Assembly: GCF_002067135.1 (NCBI RefSeq)
Contig: NZ_CP020105.1
Span: 930,001 to 994,000 of the forward strand
Length of the DNA: 64,000 nt
From: Spirosoma rigui
GTDB taxonomy: Bacteria; Bacteroidota; Bacteroidia; Cytophagales; Spirosomataceae
Direction of reading: 5' to 3'
How positions within the stretch are numbered: position 1 is the stretch's first letter; every line of letters starts with the position of its first letter. The notes under the pieces are model-generated. The model did no database searches, was not told the DNA's origin, and worked only from the letters and a program-made list of their open reading frames with translations. Shown piece by piece: positions 7,609 through 16,810 of this stretch. A program made the position numbers and the translations under genes.

Positions 7609-8880
7609 ATGCTTCAACTTTCTTTCATCCGCGACAATAAAGAAGCAACGCTGGCCGGACTGCATAAAAAACACTTCGCCAATGCCGAAACAGTCGTGGA
7701 CCAACTCATCGACCTCGACCAGCAACGGCGTGACACCCAGAACGAACTCGACAACGTACTGGCCCAGTCTAACGTGAAAGCAGGGCAAATCGGCGCGCTG
7801 ATGAAAGCAGGCGATAAAGCCGCTGCCGATGCCGCTAAAGTGGAAACAGCCGCTCTGAAAGCCCGCTCGAAAGAGCTGGGCGATAGCCTCCGCCAGCTCG
7901 AAGCTGATTTGCAGGCGGTTCTGGTGACACTTCCAAACCTGCCCCACAGCAGCGTTCCCGAAGGTCGTACGGCCGACGATAACGAAGTGATCTTTGAGCA
8001 TGGCACCATTCCAACGCTCCACGACAACGCCCAACCGCATTGGGAACTGATCGAGAAGTACGACATCATCGACTTTAAGCTCGGCGTCAAAATTTCGGGG
8101 GCGGGGTTCCCGGTCTATAAAGGCAAGGGAGCCCGGATTCAGCGGGCCATGATCAACTTCTTCCTCGACGAAGCCCTCAAAGCGGGTTATGCCGAGGTTC
8201 AGCCGCCGATCCTGATCAACGAGGAGTCAGGGTTTGGAACGGGGCAGTTGCCCGACAAGGAAGGTCAGATGTATTTCGCCACTGACGATAAGCTGTACCT
8301 GATTCCCACCGCCGAGGTACCCATCACGAACATGTACCGCGATGTGATCCTGCCCGAAGCACAGCTCCCCACCAAGAACGTTGGCTATACACCCTGTTTC
8401 CGGCGTGAAGCAGGTTCATGGGGCGCTCACGTCCGGGGTTTGAATCGCCTGCACCAGTTTGACAAAGTTGAAATTGTGCGGGTCGAAAGACCAGAGAACT
8501 CGTATGCCGCCCTGGAAGAAATGAGTCAGTACGTACAATCGCTGCTGCAAAAGCTGGAGCTTCCGTATCGGGTACTACGGCTCTGCGGGGGCGATATGGG
8601 CTTCACTTCGGCGCTGACCTACGACATGGAAGTGTGGTCGGCGGCTCAGGGGCGCTGGCTGGAGGTGAGCTCGGTATCGAATTTTGAAACCTACCAGGCA
8701 AACCGGCTCAAACTGCGCAGTAAGCTCGATGGCAAGATGCAGCTCCTGCATACCTTAAACGGGTCGGCGCTGGCGCTGCCCCGCATCCTGGCTTCTATTC
8801 TGGAAAACAACCAGACGCCCGAGGGAATTCGTATTCCAGCCGTACTGGTCCCCTACTGTGGCTTCGATACGATTGCCTGA
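7609..8880 (+). CDS. serS: Seryl-tRNA synthetase
   Basis: Class II synthetase that charges tRNA-Ser with serine. The 423-residue protein has an N-terminal antiparallel coiled-coil arm for the tRNA long variable arm (about residues 25-105) and a catalytic domain with motif 2 (FRREAGSWGAHVRGL) and motif 3 (ALPRILASILENNQ). TAEVP of the serine pocket is present. It stands alone between spacers of 139 and 288 bases and ends at a clear terminator. A TAGCTTTG promoter-like word overlaps the upstream stop codon at 7467-7474, with no TTG at the right spacing. Confidence 0.96.
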   Translation: MLQLSFIRDNKEATLAGLHKKHFANAETVVDQLIDLDQQRRDTQNELDNVLAQSNVKAGQIGALMKAGDKAAADAAKVETAALKARSKELGDSLRQLEADLQAVLVTLPNLPHSSVPEGRTADDNEVIFEHGTIPTLHDNAQPHWELIEKYDIIDFKLGVKISGAGFPVYKGKGARIQRAMINFFLDEALKAGYAEVQPPILINEESGFGTGQLPDKEGQMYFATDDKLYLIPTAEVPITNMYRDVILPEAQLPTKNVGYTPCFRREAGSWGAHVRGLNRLHQFDKVEIVRVERPENSYAALEEMSQYVQSLLQKLELPYRVLRLCGGDMGFTSALTYDMEVWSAAQGRWLEVSSVSNFETYQANRLKLRSKLDGKMQLLHTLNGSALALPRILASILENNQTPEGIRIPAVLVPYCGFDTIA

Positions 8881-8903
8881 TTAGTGCCCTACCGGGCCAT
8901 AGT

Positions 8904-8959
8904 AAAGCATCCACCAACAATCTGGGTACGCTCCGGTTGTTGATGGATGCTTTGTTTTT
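8904..8959 (+). terminator. Terminator of serS
   Basis: Arms of 17 bases (8904-8920 and 8937-8953) pair with a single G-T mismatch around a 16-base loop and are followed by gtttttg. It begins 23 bases after the serS stop. Confidence 0.85.
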
Positions 8960-9132
8960 GGGTAGTGAACAGGCGGGGCATACGTTCATTCAGGGGGAAG
9001 CACCGGGACCAGAGCCATCCGGATGAATCCCCAGCGGCATACATTTTCCCGCGTTGTGTTATCGTTATACTAACTAATACCCTCCTTTCAGGGTTGTGTG
9101 AGGGGCCGGAAAGCCAGGCAGACAGAACGACC

Positions 9133-9140
9133 TATTTTTG
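9133..9140 (+). promoter_or_regulatory. -7 promoter box upstream of the SNF2 helicase
   Basis: TATTTTTG is an exact TAnnTTTG match 28 bases before the ATG at 9169. No TTG is seen at 17-23 bases upstream. The rest of the 288-base spacer after the serS terminator shows nothing else I can name. Confidence 0.45.
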
Positions 9141-9168
9141 TACTTAATTCGATACCCAATTTAGCATC

Positions 9169-12100
9169 ATGGCGGAACGTATCACCTACGGCAAAACGTG
9201 GTGGGGACAACAGTGGCTCAATGCGCTGAACAACATTGATATGGCAAACCGCCTGCCGCGCGGGAAAACCTATGCCAACAAAGGAGCCGTTCAGGGACTA
9301 AAGATCGATGGGAACCAGATCAGCGCTTCCATCAAAGGCGCTGCCCCCCGACCCTATCGCTCCAAACTGTCGGTACCCCTGTTTGCCAAGGAAGATAACG
9401 CATTGCTGCTCGCCGAAATTCAGGAAAATCCCGCCATCCTGGCTCAGCTACTGAACCGGCAGTTGCCCAGCGAATTAACCGATTTTGCGCAGCAGCAAGG
9501 TATCGAGCTTTTTCCGCGCACATACGATGATTTGACCATGGGCTGCTCCTGCCCCGACAACGCCCTTCCCTGCAAACACCTGGCGGCAGTCGTGTACGTT
9601 ATTGCCAACGAAATTGACCGTAACCCTTTTCTGGTTTTTCAGCTGAAGGGGTTGGATATTCTGGCTGAACTGGAAAAACTCAAGGCCGACTCCCCCGGCC
9701 GGGGCATTGAAGCGGTACTCTCTTTCAGAGAGCTGTGCACCGAAGACATCCCCGATGAAGATGAAGACTGGAAACCCGACGATACCGTACGCGCCGGCCT
9801 GGACTTTGCCACCATCCCTACCCTTACCGACCAGCTGCTCGATCTGCTGGCACCGGAGGTAACCTTTGCCAAGAGTGATTTTCACAAATCATTAGCCAAA
9901 GCCTATAGGCTGTTCAGTAAAGCCGAGTCGGCACGCCCTATCCCGGTCCAGACCGATGACGAGCACGACGCCAGCGACGTACCTGACCCCAGCGACAGTA
10001 TCGAGATTCAGATCGATGAACTGATGAAGCTGCGGAAGATCAATATATTCAGCGAACACGGCGAGCCCCGGCCACTCAAGGATTTTTCGCTGACCGACCT
10101 GACCGGCTGGCTCGATACACTCACCGAAGCCGACTGGCCCGAAATGAGCGACTCGGTCAGGGCGCTGTACCTGACGCAGCAGTTTACGGCCGTGCTCCTG
10201 CGCCGGGGGGCGGTAGTTCCCCAGCTACTACGGGTTGGGCCTACCGAAGAGCAATATCGGGTTCGCTGGTTACCGGCCACCCTCAACGAGACGGTGCGTA
10301 ACCTGACCAGCCAGCTTACCTCACAGCTCTCACCTACCCTGCTCACCGTACGCTGGCAGAAAGATATTCTGGCCCTGCCCAACGAACAGCAGGTGCTTAT
10401 GCTCTGCTCACTGCTGATGCGCCGTACCATCAAGCAGTCGACCATCGAACTATGGGAACGCTGGCCGCTCGAAGATGCCGACCGGCTGTTTTTTGGTATT
10501 GAAACAATACGGTTCGAAGGGTTCGGCAAGCGGGACATACCCCTTGCCATGCAGCTCTGGCTAAACGATTTCTTCCTGAGCCACAAGCGATTTGTGCCCA
10601 TCATGATGGTGGAAGATAACGAATTGGGCGACGAGTTTCGGCTCAGTCTGCTCATCCGGGACCGCGAAGCCGACGATACGGCGTCTCCCGTTCCTCTACC
10701 GGAATTACTGACCGAGAAACGCCACGCCACCATTCGGATGGCCGTTCTGCAGGACTTGCTCGTTCTCTCGCGCCACTTCCCCGACCTGGCGAAGCTGACC
10801 CAGAAAGACGGTCCCGCTTACCTGTTCTACAAACCCCAGGATTTTGTGAACGTTCTGCTGGATACCCTGCCACGTATGCAGCTGCTGGGCATTAGCCTCC
10901 TCCTGCCCCGGTCGCTGCGGCACTGGGTTCGGCCGCAGGTGGGTGGCCGGCTGAAAGCCAAGGTGACGGACAAGACTGCGTTCATGCGGCTGGACGACAT
11001 GCTCACCTTCGACTGGCAGATTGCGCTGGGCGACGAGATGGTGAACGTTCGGGATTTTCAGAAGCTGGTCAACAACTCGTCGGGTCTGATTAAAATAAAA
11101 GACCAGTACGTATTACTCGATCCTACGGAGTTGACCAAACTGTACAAACAACTCGAAAGTCCACCGGAGCTAACGGGTCCTGAACTACTCCGGGCGGCCC
11201 TGACGGAAGAGTACCGAGGAGGGCGGCTGGGAATTTCGGCGGATGTGCGTGGTCTCATCAAGAAGTTTATCGATAGTCCCGAGCAACCGCTACCTACTAC
11301 GCTCAAAGCAACGCTTCGCCCCTACCAGCATCGTGGTTACGACTGGCTCGTCAAGAACACGGAACTGGGTATGGGCAGCCTGCTGGCCGATGATATGGGG
11401 TTGGGAAAGACCCTGCAAATCATTGCCCTACTGCTCAAATTCAAGCAGGAGGGTCGATTCAAAAAGCAAAAAGGGCTCGTCGTATTACCCACTACACTGC
11501 TCACCAACTGGCAGAAAGAAATTGCCCGTTTCGCGCCCGAATTGCAGGCCCGGGTGTACCACGGGTCGAGCCGGAAGCTACCCGCTTCGGCCGATACGTA
11601 TGATCTGTTACTGACAACCTATGGTGTCGTTCGCTCGGACCTCGACACGCTAAAAAAAATGACCTGGGCGGTCGTCATCATCGACGAAGCGCAGAACATC
11701 AAAAATGCCGATACCGAGCAGACGAAGGCTGTCAAAGCCCTTAAATCGTCCATCCGAATCGCCCTCAGCGGCACACCCGTCGAAAACCGGCTGTCGGAAT
11801 TCTGGAGCATTATGGACTTTGTTAACAAAGGCTACCTGGGCGGGATGAGCAAATTCAACGAAGAGTTTGGCAAACCCATTCAGCAGGAACGCGACCACCA
11901 GAAACTCGACCAATTCCGGCGCGTAACGAGCCCATTTCTGCTACGGCGCGTCAAGACGGACAAAACTATTATCAGCGACCTGCCCGACAAGATCGAGAAT
12001 AACCAGTTCTGTGCCCTCACGCCCGAACAGGCCGCCCTGTACCAGAACGTAGTACAGGAAAGTTTACGCGCCATAGAAGACAAAGACGGCATTGCCAGGC

Positions 12101-12714
12101 GTGGACTGGTGCTTAAGCTGATGACAGCGCTCAAGCAGATCGGGAACCACCCGCATCAGTACCTGAAGAAGGGAAACGCGGCACCATCCCTTTCCGGCAA
12201 GGCTACCCTGCTGCTCAACCTGCTCGAAACGATCTATGCCAACCACGAAAAAGTGTTGATCTTCACGCAGTACAAAGAGATGGGTGAACTGTTGCAACAG
12301 TTCATTCAGCAGGCGTTTGGGCAGCAGCCGTTGTTTTTGCATGGGGGTACCTCCCGCGCCGACCGCGACGAGATGGTTGAGCAATTCCAGCGCAACCGCT
12401 CCGACCACACGTTCATCCTGTCGCTCAAAGCGGGCGGTACGGGTCTGAACCTGACCCAGGCCAACCACGTCATTCACTACGACCTGTGGTGGAATCCTGC
12501 CGTGGAAAGCCAGGCCACTGACCGGGCTTTCCGGATTGGTCAGACAAAGAACGTATTGGTCTACCGCCTGATGAATCAGGGAACGCTGGAAGAGAAGATC
12601 GACGCCATGATTCGCTCCAAACGCGAGCTTGCCGACCTCAGCGTCAAAACCGGCGAAACCTGGCTCGGCGATCTCAGCGATGAAGAACTAACCGAACTGG
12701 TGAGTTTGGGATAG
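9169..12714 (+). CDS. SWIM zinc-finger SNF2-family helicase
   Basis: Large 1181-residue DNA-dependent ATPase of the bacterial SNF2 (RapA-like) type, expected to remodel nucleoprotein or RNA polymerase complexes. In order: an N-terminal SWIM region with a CxCx6CxH zinc finger (CSCPDNALPCKH, about residues 126-137); a long bacterial SNF2 accessory domain (about 300-650); helicase motif I LADDMGLGKTLQ (about 740-751) and motif II IIDEAQN (about 837-843); motif III SGTPVENRL; and the helicase C lobe with motifs V and VI (SLKAGGTGLNLTQA, ATDRAFRIGQ). All catalytic motifs look intact. A monocistronic gene by spacing. The cellular target is unknown. Confidence 0.93.
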   Translation: MAERITYGKTWWGQQWLNALNNIDMANRLPRGKTYANKGAVQGLKIDGNQISASIKGAAPRPYRSKLSVPLFAKEDNALLLAEIQENPAILAQLLNRQLPSELTDFAQQQGIELFPRTYDDLTMGCSCPDNALPCKHLAAVVYVIANEIDRNPFLVFQLKGLDILAELEKLKADSPGRGIEAVLSFRELCTEDIPDEDEDWKPDDTVRAGLDFATIPTLTDQLLDLLAPEVTFAKSDFHKSLAKAYRLFSKAESARPIPVQTDDEHDASDVPDPSDSIEIQIDELMKLRKINIFSEHGEPRPLKDFSLTDLTGWLDTLTEADWPEMSDSVRALYLTQQFTAVLLRRGAVVPQLLRVGPTEEQYRVRWLPATLNETVRNLTSQLTSQLSPTLLTVRWQKDILALPNEQQVLMLCSLLMRRTIKQSTIELWERWPLEDADRLFFGIETIRFEGFGKRDIPLAMQLWLNDFFLSHKRFVPIMMVEDNELGDEFRLSLLIRDREADDTASPVPLPELLTEKRHATIRMAVLQDLLVLSRHFPDLAKLTQKDGPAYLFYKPQDFVNVLLDTLPRMQLLGISLLLPRSLRHWVRPQVGGRLKAKVTDKTAFMRLDDMLTFDWQIALGDEMVNVRDFQKLVNNSSGLIKIKDQYVLLDPTELTKLYKQLESPPELTGPELLRAALTEEYRGGRLGISADVRGLIKKFIDSPEQPLPTTLKATLRPYQHRGYDWLVKNTELGMGSLLADDMGLGKTLQIIALLLKFKQEGRFKKQKGLVVLPTTLLTNWQKEIARFAPELQARVYHGSSRKLPASADTYDLLLTTYGVVRSDLDTLKKMTWAVVIIDEAQNIKNADTEQTKAVKALKSSIRIALSGTPVENRLSEFWSIMDFVNKGYLGGMSKFNEEFGKPIQQERDHQKLDQFRRVTSPFLLRRVKTDKTIISDLPDKIENNQFCALTPEQAALYQNVVQESLRAIEDKDGIARRGLVLKLMTALKQIGNHPHQYLKKGNAAPSLSGKATLLLNLLETIYANHEKVLIFTQYKEMGELLQQFIQQAFGQQPLFLHGGTSRADRDEMVEQFQRNRSDHTFILSLKAGGTGLNLTQANHVIHYDLWWNPAVESQATDRAFRIGQTKNVLVYRLMNQGTLEEKIDAMIRSKRELADLSVKTGETWLGDLSDEELTELVSLG

Positions 12715-12828
12715 AACCTATGAACTCAATGGACTCGGTCAGTCAACGACCTGTACACCTATCTGGATTTTACAACGCAGCTGTATGATCCGGCAAACAC
12801 AGGTCATGAATCAGGAGGTTAACGCAGC

Positions 12829-13998
12829 TTATTTTAGCAATGCCATGACAGCACTGTCACCCATGACGGCGCGGGCGGGGCGCGCATGTTCCGCGTTGAA
12901 TACCTGCAACGCGGCTGGTTCGAGCACCGTATTGGGTGTTTCATCAATCTGGCCGTCTTTCAAAATCCGGTTGAGGTCCAGCTTCAGGTGCTTAGCCAGA
13001 AACCGGTAGGCTGCCGCCCGTTTACTGGGACCATAATCATGTCCTTCGGTGGACAGGTGCACATTCTCTACCCGATCACCGGCACCGTAGTAGCTGTAAA
13101 CGGTCTGTATATATGGAAACTCAACGGTGGGCGTATTTTTTGTCCAGTCCTTGCCATCCGAGACCAGCAGGAGCGGCCGGGGTGCGGCCAAAGCAGCAAT
13201 GTCTACGTTGCTGGCCTGGTGGGTCGGGCGTTTGTGAATAGGCATCCCGCTCTCGCAGACGCACCCGCCAAAGAAGTGCGCCGACACCATCACAACGGGC
13301 ACCGAAACCGTCACGCGGGCATCCAGCGCCGTAAGCAGGAACGTTTGCGTTCCCCCGCCCGATTCGCCCGATACAGCTATACGATTTACATCCACATCGG
13401 GAAGGCTTGCCAGGAAGTCGATTGACCGCATGCCGTTCAGGATCTGCAGTTTCAGAGCCTCGGGTATCTTGTGCGAACACTGCTTCGAGTCGCCGTAGCC
13501 GAGCATGTCATACACGAAGACAACGGCTCCCATCCGGGCCATTGTCGCGCACCGCTGCTGGGTCTGCTCCCGAAAACGGGCCGCTTCGTTGGGATCATGC
13601 CCGTGAGGACAAAGTACGGCGGGGCGTTTGCCAGTCATAGTCAGTGGCCGATATAAATTACCCGTCACAAAGAAGCCCGGCAAACTCTCGAAGGTCACGT
13701 TCTCAACGGTATAACCTTTCATAGTCCGCAGGCTGTGGCGAATGGGTTTGAGGGGTGCATAGGCTGGTTTAGCGGGTAGCTGCATACCCTCCCTCAGGCC
13801 CTGACGAACCAGGGCCGCTCGCTGCTCCCAGGAAGCACGATCATGGTGCGTTTCCGCAGCGTTGTGCAGTGCAGCAGCGCCCTCCGCTTCGGTGTAATAG
13901 GCACCCTGGCACAGATCAGGCCGATCGGGGTTAGGCTGGGCTACACTCGTGGCGATACCCACAGTGCAACAGAGTACAAAGGCGATTCCGACGTTCAT
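12829..13998 (-). CDS. Secreted alpha/beta hydrolase, acetyl-xylan-esterase-like
   Basis: 389-residue predicted esterase. A signal peptide (MNVGIAFVLCCTVGIATSVAQ, cleaved near residue 21) sends it to the periplasm or outside. The hydrolase fold has an oxyanion and nucleophile elbow GESGGGTQTF, a candidate acid in LLLVSDGKDWTKN and a candidate catalytic His in STEGHDYGPSKR. A CxC stretch (FFGGCVCESG) follows the nucleophile strand. The build resembles the large Bacteroidota and Planctomycetes family of sugar-related acetylesterases; substrate not known. The CPBP-like gene on the same strand lies 53 bases upstream, so the two may be co-transcribed. Confidence 0.75.
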   Translation of the reverse strand: MNVGIAFVLCCTVGIATSVAQPNPDRPDLCQGAYYTEAEGAAALHNAAETHHDRASWEQRAALVRQGLREGMQLPAKPAYAPLKPIRHSLRTMKGYTVENVTFESLPGFFVTGNLYRPLTMTGKRPAVLCPHGHDPNEAARFREQTQQRCATMARMGAVVFVYDMLGYGDSKQCSHKIPEALKLQILNGMRSIDFLASLPDVDVNRIAVSGESGGGTQTFLLTALDARVTVSVPVVMVSAHFFGGCVCESGMPIHKRPTHQASNVDIAALAAPRPLLLVSDGKDWTKNTPTVEFPYIQTVYSYYGAGDRVENVHLSTEGHDYGPSKRAAAYRFLAKHLKLDLNRILKDGQIDETPNTVLEPAALQVFNAEHARPARAVMGDSAVMALLK

Positions 13999-14051
13999 AG
14001 GAGAAAGGATAAGACATCACCCAAAGCAGCCTACGCGGGTATGTTTACTGC

Positions 14052-14981
14052 CTAACGCTGCTGGAGAAAAGCGGCCAGCTCCATGCCCCAGGCTATGCCG
14101 ATATGGATCAGCAAACCACCCCAGATGCTACGTGTACTCAGCGCCAGCACACCCAGCAAATAACCGCCGAAAACGGATGAAACGGCCTCACCCAATGGCC
14201 GGCCGAAGTGAATGGCGCAGTACCAGACTACCATCGGCAGCACCGCGCCGGGTCCCAGTACCCGGCTCATACCAATGACCAGGAATCCCCGGAACATCAA
14301 TTCTGTTGGAACGAAGTCCCAGCCGTAGCAGAGTTCGTAAACCAGTGCCGTCACCCATTCGGGCACGTTGAAAAATTCGTTGGCACTGGTGTCTTTATAC
14401 GTTGGGTACGAAGCCAGAAAGTCGGGCTGAAACGAAGCCAGCGTGATGAGCGGAACCATCAGCGCCAACAGGATAGCATACAGCGCCAGCCCTTTTCGCT
14501 TTGGTACCACCCCGTAAAAACCGGATGGGTACTGATCAACCAGCTTGTAGAACAAATAGAGCGGCAATACAACTGTCAGGAGCGATTGCAGATTGCGGAA
14601 GCAGTAGTAGAGAAAAACAAAGACCTGCCCACCAAACAACTGCTGGCTCCAGGCGTTGTGGGCGTAGAAACCGGCATAGGTGGCGTAACAGACGAGAGCG
14701 GTACTGCTCCTTAGCCAGAAGCCCCGGTTACGCCATACATCGGTCCGACGATGAAAAGTTGTCCAGAGCCACACGCTACCGTAGTAAGCCGTTGCATACA
14801 GACTAAAATAGAGGAATGGCCAGCGCGGATCGTTCTGGAACGCGTCGATGTAACTATCCTCAACATCGAACGCATAGTTTACAGCCAGCAGCAGCGAGAG
14901 CCAGAGGGCCGTAGCCATGTAAAGGTCGGGCCTGAAATCGGTGCGGAGATGGTGGCGAAGATCACGCCAAAGGGATTTCAC
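14052..14981 (-). CDS. CPBP-family intramembrane protease-like protein, degenerate first motif
   Basis: 309-residue integral membrane protein with about eight hydrophobic segments. The C-terminal part matches the CPBP (Abi, type II CAAX-prenyl endopeptidase) layout: TELMFRG at motif 1, a His in CAIHFGRPLGEA at motif 2, and a last motif GGLLIHIGIAW. Motif 1 normally reads EExxxR; here the first Glu is Thr, so catalysis may be altered or lost. The start is a GTG at 14981; the first in-frame ATG (14918) lies at the edge of the first membrane segment. Family members act as proteases or as bacteriocin-immunity or scaffold proteins. No partner gene identifies the role here. Confidence 0.7.
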   Translation of the reverse strand: MKSLWRDLRHHLRTDFRPDLYMATALWLSLLLAVNYAFDVEDSYIDAFQNDPRWPFLYFSLYATAYYGSVWLWTTFHRRTDVWRNRGFWLRSSTALVCYATYAGFYAHNAWSQQLFGGQVFVFLYYCFRNLQSLLTVVLPLYLFYKLVDQYPSGFYGVVPKRKGLALYAILLALMVPLITLASFQPDFLASYPTYKDTSANEFFNVPEWVTALVYELCYGWDFVPTELMFRGFLVIGMSRVLGPGAVLPMVVWYCAIHFGRPLGEAVSSVFGGYLLGVLALSTRSIWGGLLIHIGIAWGMELAAFLQQR

Positions 14982-15105
14982 AACGGTACCGGTCGGGGCG
15001 ATTAAACACGAATGGCTGACCGGGCCGGAAACAGTCTCCAGCCAACAGCCAGCCAGTGCAAATCTATTCAGATTCCGGAATTATCCCGTTCCCGGTCTGC
15101 ACCCG

Positions 15106-15378
15106 TTAACAGGCACACGAATAATCATCGTAACCGGGATACCTGGGCGACATATGACCGTCGACCCGAATTACGCGGTCAAGCGGGATTTGCTCGCCCG
15201 TAGCCAGTTCGAGATGGTCGACGCCATCGATATTAACGATTCCTTTCGTGAGTGCGTCAGCTTTGATGAACTCGCGCAACTCCGTGAAGTAATGAAGCCG
15301 GACATATTTGTTGATCGGGATCAACGCCATGAATTCGGCGTCGGTCATTGGGGCGGATGTGAGTGTGTTCGTTTCCAT
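15106..15378 (-). CDS. Small hypothetical protein, faintly Rof-like
   Basis: 90-residue soluble protein. After a short variable N-terminus it shows a compact beta pattern, IPINKYVRLHYFTELREF and then LELATGEQIPLDRVIRVDG. The final part is weakly like the Rho-binding antiterminator Rof, which has a short C-terminal strand ending in RLDRI; this is a resemblance only. It ends in two cysteines (SCAC). It lies downstream of the DUF349 gene, separated by a perfect 32-base palindrome that probably terminates the DUF349 transcript. Confidence 0.55.
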   Translation of the reverse strand: METNTLTSAPMTDAEFMALIPINKYVRLHYFTELREFIKADALTKGIVNIDGVDHLELATGEQIPLDRVIRVDGHMSPRYPGYDDYSCAC

Positions 15379-15404
15379 ACTGCTACAACAACGGCGTAAA
15401 ACGA

Positions 15405-15436
15405 AACGTGCCCCGGCTGATCAGCCGGGGCACGTT
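15405..15436 (-). terminator. Perfect 32-base palindrome, probable terminator of the DUF349 gene
   Basis: The halves aacgtgccccggctga and tcagccggggcacgtt are exact reverse complements with no loop. On the minus strand it is followed by a T-rich stretch (ttcgtttt), which fits termination after the DUF349 gene, whose stop is 22 bases upstream. Confidence 0.75.
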
Positions 15437-15458
15437 GCTACCGTAGTCCTGTTTGTAT

Positions 15459-16736
15459 CTAATACCCTACCGTTTCCAGTTGCTTCTGGAACTCGCGAAG
15501 GATTGTTTCTTTCATGGCGATCTTCCGCTTCTGGGTATTGATCTTGTTCAGAATCTGCTTGTCTTCGTCCTTGTTCGGGTCGAGGCCGTCGGCATCCTGA
15601 AGCGCAAACTGCAGGTCACTTTTCTCGCGCTTGACGAGGTATTCCATCTCCCGAATTTTGGTACGGATTTGCTCCGACTGGCTTTTCAGTTCAAATGCCG
15701 GGTACTTGCGGGTCAGCACGCGACCCAGGTAGCTCAGTTCAAAAATCTTGTCGCAGGCGGCCCGGAATCGCTCGTTGACGGCTTTATCCTGTAGCTTAAA
15801 CGGCACCCTGATTTCTTTCCAGCTGTTGAGCAGGACTTTGGCCCGCTCGGCGGCAGCGAAGATATCAGCCTGTTTTGACAGCTTCTCGGCTTCGTCGGCC
15901 ATTTTCATCTGCTGCTCAATCCGGGGGTCAATCTTCGGCACGATCACAATGCCTTTCGCATCGTTATACTTGGCGTAGAAAGCGGTGGTTGCTTTCTTGA
16001 ACGACTTGTACAGCTTTCCGCTTTTCTTGATGGGTACCTCGCCCACCTGTTTCCAGGCGTTGTTGAGCCGGCGAACCTCCTGAAATGCCGCGTCCAGATC
16101 GCCCAGACGATTAGCCCGGAACGCCAGCCGGATGAGTTCGTCGTACTTGTCGAGCCGCTCCTGAATAACCTTGTTCTGCTCGTTGAAGAATTCACGCCGG
16201 CGGGTAAAAAACCCATCAAGCAGTTCCTGAAACCGACCTTCAACCTCCGCTTCGACCGATTTGTCGACGGGTCCGGTTTTGATCCATTTCATTTTGATTT
16301 CCTGCAGGGCATCGGCCGTCTCGCGCCACTCGGTACTATTGGCAATGGCTTCGGCTTCGGCAATCAACGCGCGTTTGATTTCGAGGTTTTTGAGTTGATT
16401 GACAGAAATCAATCCCGACAGAATATCCTCCTGGGTGTCCAGTCGATCGAGCAGGGGCGGAAAATCACCGAGTGCATCGAAACCGAGTAATTTTTTCCGA
16501 AGCTGAACCAGTTTCGTTAAGTAAGACCCTTTGTTCTGGGCTTCTTCAATGTCCTTCTCTAACTGGGCTACTTTATTCTCGGCGATGATGAAGCGGTTCT
16601 TGAAATAATCGAGCGCTTCCTGCTCAGTGCGTTTGACTTCGCCAATCTGGCGGTCTTCAAAATTCAGGTAGCCTTTCAAAAATACCTTTCCGTCTTTGAC
16701 GTAACCGTATTCGTCTACCAGTGAAGCGTTTTCCAT
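15459..16736 (-). CDS. DUF349 domain-containing protein
   Basis: 425-residue, highly charged and mostly helical protein with repeated DUF349 units (for example IKMKWIKTGPVDKSVEAEVE, then the matching WKQVGEVPIKKSGKLYKSFK and WKEIRVPFKLQDKAVNERF). Each unit has a conserved Trp-Lys and an FR/Fxxx core. The C-terminus is coiled-coil. DUF349 proteins are common in Bacteroidota and Actinobacteria; their role is unsettled. It is divergent from ettA, with only 74 bases between the two starts. Confidence 0.85.
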   Translation of the reverse strand: MENASLVDEYGYVKDGKVFLKGYLNFEDRQIGEVKRTEQEALDYFKNRFIIAENKVAQLEKDIEEAQNKGSYLTKLVQLRKKLLGFDALGDFPPLLDRLDTQEDILSGLISVNQLKNLEIKRALIAEAEAIANSTEWRETADALQEIKMKWIKTGPVDKSVEAEVEGRFQELLDGFFTRRREFFNEQNKVIQERLDKYDELIRLAFRANRLGDLDAAFQEVRRLNNAWKQVGEVPIKKSGKLYKSFKKATTAFYAKYNDAKGIVIVPKIDPRIEQQMKMADEAEKLSKQADIFAAAERAKVLLNSWKEIRVPFKLQDKAVNERFRAACDKIFELSYLGRVLTRKYPAFELKSQSEQIRTKIREMEYLVKREKSDLQFALQDADGLDPNKDEDKQILNKINTQKRKIAMKETILREFQKQLETVGY

Positions 16737-16744
16737 TACTGTTC

Positions 16745-16775
16745 TTGGTTAAGGCTGCGCTGTGGGTTATTTTTG
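16745..16775 (+). promoter_or_regulatory. Promoter of ettA
   Basis: TTG (16745-16747), 20 bases, then TATTTTTG (16768-16775): both elements of the Bacteroidota consensus at the ideal spacing, 35 bases before the ettA ATG. Confidence 0.75.
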
Positions 16776-16810
16776 GGAGTTATTGCCAACCACAAATCTA
16801 TCAGAAATTA

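Noticed and set aside
15405-15436. Perfect palindrome as an operator for the small downstream gene
   Set aside because: It lies just after the DUF349 stop, and the minus strand following it is T-rich, so termination is a simpler reading, though operator use is not excluded.
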